Positions 43,335 to 53,200 of a stretch of DNA of 64,000 nucleotides are shown piece after piece. How positions within the stretch are numbered: position 1 is the first letter of the stretch; every line of letters starts with the position of its first letter. The notes beneath the pieces were generated by a model. It worked only from the letters and a program-made list of their open reading frames with translations. It was not told the origin of the DNA and made no database searches. The position numbers and the translations under genes were made by a program. The DNA comes from Faucicola sp902506225 (GTDB lineage: Bacteria; Pseudomonadota; Gammaproteobacteria; Pseudomonadales; Moraxellaceae): NCBI GenBank assembly GCA_902506225.1, contig LR733345.1, forward strand, positions 558,001-622,000, written 5' to 3'.

Positions 43335-43566
43335 TACGCTGTGCTCAAGATTAACAACATGCCAGTACCACTGGTTAATACTTAAAGTTTACAATCACTA
43401 GCTACGACCAAACTAGAGATGACTAACATAAAAGCGCAGATTGCAACCTAGACGGGCATAGTTTGGGATACGTGTTTAACAGTTGTGCTGTCATGAGTAC
43501 AGACACACAAAACAGCAAAATATAAAGCGATTAATATAATCAATCAGCAGGTAAAAAGGTAAGTCT

Positions 43567-43929
43567 ATGGCCAAAATCTTAGTAGTTGATGATTCACCCT
43601 CAGAAATGGCAAAATTTCGGGATATTTTGACCCGTCATCAGTACGAAGTCATTGAAGCGCATACAGGCGATGATGGCATTCAAAAAGCCAATGAGTTTTT
43701 CCCAGACGTGATTTTGATGGATGTGGTCATGCCAGAGATGAACGGCTTTCAAGCAACCCGCAAACTAACCCGTGACCCAAAAACCAGTCATATCCCTGTT
43801 GTCATCATCAGTACTAAAAATCAAGAAACTGACCGCGTATGGGGCAAGCGCCAAGGCGCACGAGATTATCTAAGTAAGCCGATTACAGAAGAAGCCTTAA
43901 TCACTGTAATCCGTTCCGTGATGGAGTAG
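43567..43929 (+). CDS. pilH: Type IV pilus response regulator PilH
   Basis: CheY-like regulator, 120 aa, the second receiver of the Pil-Chp system; in Pseudomonas it influences retraction and may act as a phosphate sink. Acidic pair VVDDSPSEMAKF, phosphorylated Asp52 in DVILMDVVMPEMNG, and YLSKPITEEAL with the Lys. It lies 5 bp upstream of pilI, and the region before it (43335–43566) may contain a separate promoter. Confidence 0.92.
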   Translation: MAKILVVDDSPSEMAKFRDILTRHQYEVIEAHTGDDGIQKANEFFPDVILMDVVMPEMNGFQATRKLTRDPKTSHIPVVIISTKNQETDRVWGKRQGARDYLSKPITEEALITVIRSVME

Positions 43930-43934
43930 GTTTC

Positions 43935-44471
43935 GTGTCTTCAAACGGCTTTATTGAGCTTTTACGACTCGCTGACCGCGGTATCAAACGACAAAAAAGT
44001 GCTCACTTTGACCAAAAAACCCAGTGGTTAGGGGTTGCGTTTTCGCTCGGTGGCTACCACTTGGTAGCGCCACTTGGTGATGTGGCTGAGGTGCTATCTT
44101 TGCCTGCCTATACCTCAGTGCCTTTGTCAAAACCTTGGCTACTCGGGATTGCCAATGTTCGGGGACGGTTACTACCGATTACCAATTTGTCGAACTTTTT
44201 AGGTTTACCTCCATCAAGCTCAAACTACCAATCCGCCAATCAAAAGATTTTGGTGATTGATCAACCCAAGCTCTTTAGTGGCTTACAAGTCGATGAGATA
44301 TTGGGTATCCAAACCTTTAGCCAACGGCAATATCAGCCTATCGAGATGCCGAACGATTCACCGCTCGCTCAGTATACACATGGTCAGTTTGAACAAAACG
44401 AGCAGATTTGGTATGTGTTTATGCCAAGCTTATTGGCGCAAGACACGCGTTATTTAGAAGCAGCGTTATAA
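43935..44471 (+). CDS. pilI: Type IV pilus chemotaxis adaptor PilI (CheW-like; GTG start)
   Basis: CheW-like scaffold linking the receptor PilJ to the kinase ChpA, 178 aa. The CheW domain has FSLGGYHLVAPLGDVAEVL, PWLLGIANVRGRLLPITNL (the typical GxxNxRGxxxPVxDL region) and GLQVDEILGIQ. The GTG start lies 5 bp after the pilH stop. Confidence 0.9.
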   Translation: MSSNGFIELLRLADRGIKRQKSAHFDQKTQWLGVAFSLGGYHLVAPLGDVAEVLSLPAYTSVPLSKPWLLGIANVRGRLLPITNLSNFLGLPPSSSNYQSANQKILVIDQPKLFSGLQVDEILGIQTFSQRQYQPIEMPNDSPLAQYTHGQFEQNEQIWYVFMPSLLAQDTRYLEAAL

Positions 44472-44515
44472 CCTAATTTTCTAACTCATTAAAATAATTG
44501 AGGGATTACCGTATC

Positions 44516-45925
44516 ATGGATACTAAAACTTCGACCCTAAGTACCAATACCAATTCCCCTGTCGCGGTTGGGCCTGTCAACAGTCATTATCGTATGGATA
44601 GGGGGCGCTCAACCAACTGGATTTTTTGGGCAAGTATCTGTGGTGGCGGGGCTAGTTTGGCATTTATTTATCAACTTTACCAATTGCTGATTTTGGTACG
44701 TCAAGATAATAGTGTTGCCAATAGTTTTTTGACGATTTGGTTGCCCTCTATTTTGATTGTAATAGGCGTCATTGGAGCGATTTACTTTTTGACCCGCCAG
44801 ATTAATACTAAAACCTATCGAGAGAAGGCAGAAGGTGAGCGTGAAACGCTGCGTCAACGTCATGAGATGGAGGTTGAATCTGAGCGTGCCCGTAAAATCC
44901 AAGAAGAAAACGAACGTAACCAAATGGCGATTTTGCGTTTGCTTGATGAGTTAGGCGATTTAGCGGAAGGTGACTTGACCGTGAACGCGACAGTCTCAGA
45001 AGACTTTACAGGGGCGATTGCAGACTCAGTCAACTTTGCGATTGACCAATTGCGTCAACTGGTTTCTGCGATTAACGTCACCGCAGAGCGAGTCGCGCGC
45101 GCATCTGACCAAACACAGGCAACGGCAGTTGAACTGGCTGAAGCCTCTGAAAACCAAGCGCAAGAGATTGCAGGAGCTTCTGCAGCGATTAATGAGATGG
45201 CGGTGTCGATTGACCAAGTATCGTCAAATGCCGCCGAATCTGCTGCGGTTGCGGACCGTTCGGTTGCGATTGCCTATAACGGGGCAGAAGTGGTACAACG
45301 TACTATCGATGGTATGAATACCATTCGTGACCAGATTCAAGAAACCTCAAAACGTATTAAGCGTCTCGGTGAATCATCGCAAGAGATTGGCGATATTGTT
45401 GGACTGATTAATGACATTGCTGACCAAACCAACATCCTTGCGTTGAATGCGGCGATTCAGGCATCGATGGCGGGTGAAGCAGGGCGTGGTTTTGCGGTTG
45501 TTGCTGACGAGGTTCAGCGCCTAGCAGAACGTTCAGCCACAGCGACCAAACAGATTGAGACACTGGTTAAAACCATTCAGGCAGATACGAACGAAGCCGT
45601 GATGTCGATGGAATCAACCACCGCAGAAGTTGTACGGGGAGCGAAACTTGCAAAAGACGCGGGTGAGGCGCTTGAAGAAGTACAAACTGTATCTAACAAC
45701 TTGGCATCATTGATTCAAAGTATCTCGAATGCGGCGCGTCAGCAGGCAGCCTCAGCGGGTCATATTTCAAATACGATGAACATCATTCAAGATATTACCT
45801 CGAAAACCACCTCAGGTACCATGGCGGCCGCTCGTTCAATCGGTCAGCTTAATGAAATGGCGGCGGCGCTTCAAGAATCAGTATCGGGCTTTAAATTGCC
45901 AGATGATACTTTAGCAAAAGCTTAA
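44516..45925 (+). CDS. pilJ: Methyl-accepting chemotaxis protein PilJ, lacking a periplasmic sensor domain
   Basis: Receptor of the Pil-Chp system. Two membrane helices at about residues 35–61 and 71–93 are separated by only about nine residues, so there is no periplasmic ligand domain. The cytoplasmic part has a long helix, a HAMP-like region (LLDELGDLAEGDLTVNA) and the signalling hairpin DQTNILALNAAIQASMAGEAGRGFAVVADEVQRLAERS. Total 469 aa, against about 680 for Pseudomonas PilJ. The start at 44516 follows TTGAGGG. A terminator follows. Confidence 0.88.
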   Translation: MDTKTSTLSTNTNSPVAVGPVNSHYRMDRGRSTNWIFWASICGGGASLAFIYQLYQLLILVRQDNSVANSFLTIWLPSILIVIGVIGAIYFLTRQINTKTYREKAEGERETLRQRHEMEVESERARKIQEENERNQMAILRLLDELGDLAEGDLTVNATVSEDFTGAIADSVNFAIDQLRQLVSAINVTAERVARASDQTQATAVELAEASENQAQEIAGASAAINEMAVSIDQVSSNAAESAAVADRSVAIAYNGAEVVQRTIDGMNTIRDQIQETSKRIKRLGESSQEIGDIVGLINDIADQTNILALNAAIQASMAGEAGRGFAVVADEVQRLAERSATATKQIETLVKTIQADTNEAVMSMESTTAEVVRGAKLAKDAGEALEEVQTVSNNLASLIQSISNAARQQAASAGHISNTMNIIQDITSKTTSGTMAAARSIGQLNEMAAALQESVSGFKLPDDTLAKA

Positions 45926-45965
45926 TGGCTAATTAGGTTTAGTAATCAACAGTTGGCTAAAAGTA

Positions 45966-45995
45966 AAGGGTGGTTTTAGCCACCTTTCTTTTTAT
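45966..45995 (+). terminator. Intrinsic terminator after pilJ
   Basis: AAGGGTGG and CCACCTTT pair (with one G-T) around a TTTTAG loop and are followed by CTTTTT. It would divide pilGHIJ from pilK-chpA. Confidence 0.75.
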
Positions 45996-46005
45996 GACTG
46001 TTAGA

Positions 46006-46037
46006 TAAATTTATAAGTAGATAAATGTATAAGTAGT
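46006..46037. repeat. Tandem 16-bp repeats upstream of pilK
   Basis: ATAAATTTATAAGTAG (46006–46021) is followed directly by ATAAATGTATAAGTAG (46022–46037), one mismatch. A further TAGATAAGGGTATAGG is a weaker match. They lie between the pilJ terminator and pilK. Confidence 0.75.
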
Positions 46038-46178
46038 AGATAAGGGTATAGGTGTTAGATGAGGGGTTGGAAGCGCTTGTTTTAATCATTGATTGAGATT
46101 TTTTAATACCAAGTCACGTACCGATAATAAGTTATTCACCGATAACAACTGGGGTAGAGGCAAGACTGGATAACGTTT

Positions 46179-47042
46179 ATGCAACAATACCATCTATCTG
46201 AGCAAGCATTGTCACTGTGGCTCAATTATGTTGAACGCCAAGTGGGTTTTATCCTACCAAAGTCTCAGAACAACTGGGTAAAAGTTATCATTGAGCGGCA
46301 TATGCGGCGTAATGCGCTTGACAGTACGGCGCTATTACAGACAATTGTGCAGGATGCAACTATCTATCATCAGCTAATCGATGATATCTTGATTCCTAGA
46401 ACCCAGTTTTTTCGGCATCTACCCACTTTTGCGTTTGCTGAAGCAGTTGCCAACGCATGGCATTTGCAGCCGCAAAACCAACAACGTAGTTTTACGGCGT
46501 GGAGTGTGGGATGTTCGACAGGGCAGGAAGCTGTCACGATTGCGTTATGTCTAGAAAATGCCTCGGATGGGATGCAAGTTTATCAAGTGTTTGGTTCAGA
46601 TTTTCACCAGCAATCATTGATTGATGCAACCCTTGGCGAGTATGAAAACGCGCAAAAACCGTTTATTCCTGCTGTCTATCATCAATACCTTAAAGACGTT
46701 GGCAGGGATAAATTTGCGCCAGTCCCTACAATAAAATCGCAATTGCAGTTTTTTAGCAAAAATTTAGTCGATGCTAAGCAATCGATTCCTTTAGAGGCAG
46801 GTCAATGCCAACTGATTGTCTGCAACAATGTGTTAATTTATTTTTGGCAATTTGAGCAGCGTGACATCGTGCGTTATTTAGCCCGTTATTTGGCGGATGA
46901 TGGTGTTTTGTTATTAGGCGCAGGTGAAAGTCTGGGGTTTAGTGATCCAGATTTACAGCAAATTGCCGTACCGACAATCCATGGCTATTGCAAAACGGTT
47001 GCCCCAGATTGGCTCAAGGCAGTGGCAAATATTGCGCGCTAA
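46179..47042 (+). CDS. pilK: Chemotaxis methyltransferase PilK (CheR-like)
   Basis: SAM-dependent methyltransferase for glutamates of PilJ, 287 aa. The N-terminal helical CheR domain contains IPRTQFFRHLP (the RxTxFFR-like motif). The SAM-binding domain has WSVGCSTGQEAVTIAL, and CQLIVCNNVLIYFWQFEQRD matches the CheR NVxIYF block. PilK proteins pair with chpA. No TPR tail is present. Confidence 0.88.
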   Translation: MQQYHLSEQALSLWLNYVERQVGFILPKSQNNWVKVIIERHMRRNALDSTALLQTIVQDATIYHQLIDDILIPRTQFFRHLPTFAFAEAVANAWHLQPQNQQRSFTAWSVGCSTGQEAVTIALCLENASDGMQVYQVFGSDFHQQSLIDATLGEYENAQKPFIPAVYHQYLKDVGRDKFAPVPTIKSQLQFFSKNLVDAKQSIPLEAGQCQLIVCNNVLIYFWQFEQRDIVRYLARYLADDGVLLLGAGESLGFSDPDLQQIAVPTIHGYCKTVAPDWLKAVANIAR

Positions 47043-47213
47043 TCAGGGAAGTCAATATTGAAGGGTATAAAAGCTATCAACCTGAGTTGACGCTAGACAG
47101 CTGGTAAGTTATTTTAAGTGATATAAGAAATTAATAAACGACTGCGTTACAGCTAACTTAAAATCGAGAAAAATCGTCATCGTTTTTGACAGTCGTTGTC
47201 CTAGGAATATGGT

Positions 47214-50200
47214 ATGAGTAAACAACGTAATTTGATCGCCTTAGACTGGTTGATGCCGGTTTTAAAAGACGTATTTGGTGAGCTTAACCAGTTGCTACAA
47301 CGAGATGACGCGCCCCCAGCGTGGCAGTTAATCGGTCAACATTTGCACCAAATTACCGGTGCACTCGCGCTTGCCAACCAGCCAGCCTTAGCAAAACTGG
47401 CGAAAACGCTTGATAAAACCACTATCGCTATTCAGCAAGAAACTCTATCCCCGCAGTATTTTAGTCAAATCAGCCATGCGGTGAGATTGCTGCAATTTGA
47501 CATTGAACAAGTACAAGCTAAACAGCAGATTCATACTGACTGGGTCAATGACCGAATCGCTTATTTTGAGCAACTGCTTGGCATAGCGTCATCTTATGAG
47601 CCCATCCAAGCTGCCGCAGACAATACTTTATTATTTTTAAGCCAATTAGCCACGCCAGACATCAAACATTCATGGGACAGTGCCCAAGCCAATGAATTAC
47701 TCAAAGTTTGGCGTTATACCAGTTTGCAGCTACTACAAAACGAGACCAACGACAGCAAACATTTAGATGCGCTGAGCAAGGTTGCTAGCTATTTGTCCCA
47801 AGCTGCCATCAATCCTGCTTGGCGTCAATTTTGGCAGTTGGTCGCAGTGTGGTGCAATAACCTAACCCTCAATGAGCAGCCTGCGCCAACCGCTTATGCT
47901 GCGCTATTAAACAGTCTGTCATTGGTGCTGACGCATGATTTGACTCTCACCCCTGATATTACCGTGTCTCGTCTGGCAGTTGATGTGTTATTAGCGCTCA
48001 ATGCGTTAACCCACAAATCGCATGACGCTAAAGCCCTGCTATCAAGCTTGGATATCAATAGTAATGACACGCTTGATAATTTATTTAGTCAAGTATTAGA
48101 AAAACTTGAAAAAATTATTTATCAAGTGCATGAGCCGCTCACTATTTTGCCGCTGCTTGAATCAGTCAAAAATAGTTTGGCAAATCGCGGTTGGGTGTTT
48201 TATGAAAACCAAATGGCGCAAATTATCGATGACGTGCGCTTGATGACGCAAGATACCTTTATGGCGTCATCACTCAGTTGGCAGGTAGAACGCCAGCTGC
48301 AAGATTTTTATAGCCAGTTGTTGTCAACGGTTGAAACCCTTGATAGCCAAATTGGCTTACAGCATTTTGCCTATGCCAGCAATCCACAAAATGAAGCGGT
48401 GCGGCAAACGCGCGTGCATGTTGAAAATATCAAGCGGTCGTTTAATCAATATATCCAAACCCGTGATTTAAATAAGTTAATAGTCAATGACGAATTAATT
48501 GCCACCATTCAAGTTTTTGGGGCATTAGGTTTAACACGTCCCAAAGAATTGGTCGAACAAATTCGCTTATTATTTAGCCGTATCCATAAAAATTCGGTAC
48601 ACGTCTTAAGCTGGGAAGCCAGTGATGCCATCGCCGACATGATTGCCCGCTTTGAGCTATTTTTGGATTATTTATCCAACCAGTCTGTTAGTGAAGAGTT
48701 TTTGGATCAAACCCAAACGCAGCTTAACCGTGCCAATTTACTGCTTAATCGCTTAATCGAAACGCCATTAACCGCCGCTGAAGTGGTAGCACCCACCAAG
48801 CACTTTGGTAGAAATACGCTGATTTACGATGATGAAGGCGAACGTATTGCCGGTGATATTGAATCACTATCACAAGGGGTAGCTACTGCTAGAGAAGCGC
48901 CTAACACGCAAACGGCTGTAATGCAAACGAGTGGCGTGCAAGAATCGCAAGCGCTGGCGGCGGCAAGGCAAGCCCTCAAAGATGATGACTATAGTATGGA
49001 TGAAGATATCCGAGATATTTTCATTGAAGAAGCGCAAGAAGTCCTCGCTGAGTTGGGTGAGCAAATTCCGGTATGGGAAGTGGATATCCATGAATTAGTG
49101 GCGCTCAAATATATCCGCCGAGGTTTTCATACCTTAAAGGGTTCAGGTCGTATGGTGGGCGCCCATCAAATTGGTGAGATGTGTTGGGCGGTAGAAAACA
49201 TGCTCAACCGTGTGCTAGATGGCACTTTAGCGGTTAGTGATGCGTTAGTGGGCTTTATCAGAAATACCCATCGCAAACTGCCGACATTGGTTGAAGATTT
49301 TCAGCAGCAGCGGGCGCCAAGTATTGACCCTGCGGTTACGGTATTGCAAGCGACTAATCTATTACAACAGCAGCCGATTAACACAGGTCTGCCAGAAACC
49401 AATGGCTTAGATAGCCTTGTATCAGTCAGTGCTAGTGTGGCTGAAGACAGTGATAATATGGCTCAAGGCAATGAAGCTGCCAGCGACACTGCGCCATCAA
49501 CTACAGAGGATATTCATGCCTTACCTGAAGTGGTGGCTCGCGAATATGAACAGCTAACGACGGTCACAGATGCGGTCAGCGATCCCGATATTCAAGAAAT
49601 TTATATCGAAGAAGCCAATGAAGTTATTGAAACGATTACACCACTTAACCAAGCTTGGCAAGCTAAGCCCGATGATTTTGATACCTTAAAAGAAATCCGC
49701 CGAGGTTTTCATACCTTAAAAGGCTCAGGCCGCATGGTTGGCGCCAATCAGCTAGGCGAGCTTGCCTGGTCGATTGAAAACATGCTCAATCGCGTGCTTG
49801 ATCATACCATAACAGTAGACGAGGGGGTTTTACACCTGGTTGGTGATGTCATTGAGGCATTTGCTGGGCTCATCACGATTTTTGCCCAAAATCGTACAGA
49901 TTATCCCGCAGTGATTCAATTATGGCAAGCCGTCGCTAATAGCTATGCCAAAAAACATGGCGACAGCTTTAGCTACCATCAAGCCTTATCCGCTTTCGCG
50001 GGACAAGTAGCAGCTTCGCCAAGTGCGCTACACACTGATGAGGCGCTTTCGTCTGGTCACGCCACCGCCCAAACTCAAGCGCCACAGCATGTCAGTGGCA
50101 TTAGTGACATCAGTAGTGAAATGGATGTCGCTGATGACGTATTTATTGAAGAAGCAGACGAGTTATTGGTCGATATTGATAACTTTATTACCCACCATTT

Positions 50201-53200
50201 GGGTGAGCCTGCAACGCATGTGCCTGATGCCATATTACGGGCATTTCATACCTTGCGTGGTGGCGCAGCGCTAATTGAACTCGACAATGTTTATCGCTTA
50301 AGCGCTGCGGTAGAACAAGCACTGGGCGACTTATTACATAATGAAATGCCGCTCACCGCCAGCCAGTTATTGACCTTGCAAGAGGCCAAAGATCTACTGC
50401 AAACCTACATTGATGAGCATAAAATCCATCATGATGTGACGGTGGTGGAAGATAACACTGACATTGTTGCTGACTTGATTGAGCGTCTAACAGATGCTAA
50501 TGCCGAATCTTATGAAAGCACAAAACTGACTGTCAAAGATTTGATAGCGCTTGGGATTGATGACTTACTCGATGCCGATCAGCAAGCACAGGTTAAGTTT
50601 GCTGGTGAGAGTGAACAAGTTATTGCTTATGCCGAGCAGCTTGAACAACAAGCCTCAAGGCTTGCGCAAGCGACTGAAGGTTTGAGCTATTTTATCATTC
50701 CAAGCACCTTACAGTTTGCCTATAAAAAACTCGCTGATTATCCGCAATTTGCCAAAAACGAAGACATTTATGATGGCTTGATGGGCTTACACAATCAGCT
50801 CATCAATATGTTTGACGCCATTGCAGCAGGACTGCGCGTCAATATCAATGAAGAGGCGATTGAAACCTTAAGAAAATTATTGGCAAAAAGTCAGTACCAA
50901 GCTGAGATGGATGCTATCGAGTACCAACCAGTTGCTACAGACGATGAACTGTTGCAGATTTTCTTGGATGAAGTGCAAACCATTCAGCCCGATGTGCAAA
51001 ATTACTACAACCAATGGCTCAATAACCTTAGCAATTTAGAGGTGGTCAAAGAACTAGCTAATTATATGCACATCTTAAAAGGAGGTGCAGAGCTAATCGG
51101 GGTATCGAGTATCGTCGAGATGGCGCTACGTGGTGAGCAAGTGTATGACGCCATTGATAAAGGCATTTTACCTAGTGATACCGATACTGCTTCATTGCTG
51201 CAAAAGCTGCATGAAACCATTGCCTCACAGATCAAGCAAGTTCGACAATTTAGTCGCTCTTTTGAAGCCACAGATTTTGCCCACCAAATCGATGAGGTCA
51301 TCGCCGGCACAGTACAAAGTCGAGACTTGGTATTTGCGGTGCCACTGATTGTTGAAGCCAATCCTGAAGAGTCGATAGAGCAAAAACAATCTGCCAAAGA
51401 GGGTGATAGCGCACTTGCGAAAAATGACCCACTCTACATCGAAGAAATTATTAATAACTTTGAAGAGCGTCGTTTAGAGACTTGGAAAGGTCAAGAGCCT
51501 GATGAAGATATCTTAAAAGTGTATCTTGAAGAAGCCAAAGAGCTGATTGATAGCAGCAGCCAGCATTTACAAGAATTCCGTAGTAATAACAGTGATCTTG
51601 CCGCATTACAAGCCTTGCAACGTGAATTGCACACCATCAAAGGTGGCGCAAGAATGGTCGGTGCAGAAGGGATTGCCACGTTGGCGCACGAAATGGAAAC
51701 CATCTACGAAGAGCTAGGCAGCCGCCGCAAACCTGCGACTCGGATGATTGGCAACCTATTGGCGGTCTGTCATGACTGGTTAGCAAGTGCGATTTATGTC
51801 TTAGAAAATAAATTTAACCCACAAACGCCGGTGGCATTGGTTGCAGCGCTGCAACAATTCTCGCGAAAACCTGATAGCTTAAAAGAAATCCCCAATGCTA
51901 ACCTCACCAGCCAAATTGAGCAAATTGATATCTATCGCAGTAGTCTCGGGCAAGACACGTTAGAAGTCAAACAGCGCGACCTAAGCGTCATGCCGCTGAT
52001 GACGGGTAACTTTGAATCTGAGCAAGATCAATCGAGCCTTAATGCTGAGACGCTTAGGATTTCTGCAAGTACCATGGAGCGCATGATTAACCTATCAGGT
52101 GAGTCCGCGATCAACCGCTCACGAATTGAGATGGGTATATCGAGTCTATCGAACAATATCGAAGAGATGGGTGCAACCGTACAGCGTCTAGCAGATCAGC
52201 TACGCCGTATGGAAACCGAGCTTGAGATTCAAATTTTGTCACAGATTGGTGATGAACATGCGTTAGAAAGTGACTTTGACCCGTTAGAGATGGACCAATA
52301 TTCAGCGCTTAACCAACTGTCAAAATCGCTCTCGGAATCGGCATCGGACTTGTTAGACATCAAAACCACCATGCTCGATAAAACCCGTGAAACCGAAAAC
52401 TTGCTACTGCAATTATCACGCACTCAGACTGATTTGCAGGAAGGATTAATGGACTCACGTACTGTGCCATTCTCGCGTATCACGCCACGTCTGCAACGGA
52501 TCGTCCGCCAAACAGCCACTGAGCTTGGCAAGTCTGTTGAACTGCGAATCTTAAACGATGAAGGTGAAATTGACCGTAATATCCTTGAGCGTATTACCTC
52601 ACCGCTTGAGCATATGCTACGTAACGCCGTTGACCATGGTATCGAAAAATCGCAAGAACGTATTGAAAGTGGCAAATCAAGAACAGGCTTAATCACACTT
52701 GAAGTGCTGCGTGAAGGTGGTGAAATCGTTATCAATTTAACCGATGATGGGCGCGGTATTAATGTGAATGCGGTACGCCAAAAAGCGATTGAGCAAGGCT
52801 TGATTTCTGCCAAAGATACCAGTCTAAAAACACTTGATATCATGCAATATATCTTTAACGCAGGTCTGTCCACCGCCAAATCTGTATCACAAATCTCAGG
52901 CCGTGGTGTCGGTATGGATGTGGTACAAAGTGAGGTCAAACAGCTGGGTGGTGTAGTCACTGTCGACTCTGAAAGTGGCAGAGGCTCACGCTTTACCATG
53001 CGTTTACCATTGACGGTTGCGGTGTCTGATGCCTTGATGGTTAGGGCAGGGGATAAATACTTTGCTGTACCATTGGTGCAAATTGAACGTGTGATGCGGG
53101 TCAATGTCGATGCGATTGCTAATTTTTATACCACCAATGCCGATAGTATCAATATCGATGGACAAGCCTATCGTCTGCGCTATCTCAATCAGATTTTGTA

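Noticed and set aside
52424..53104. A 226-codon minus-strand frame inside chpA
   Set aside because: Antisense to the conserved kinase core; Ser/Arg/Ile-rich shadow composition.
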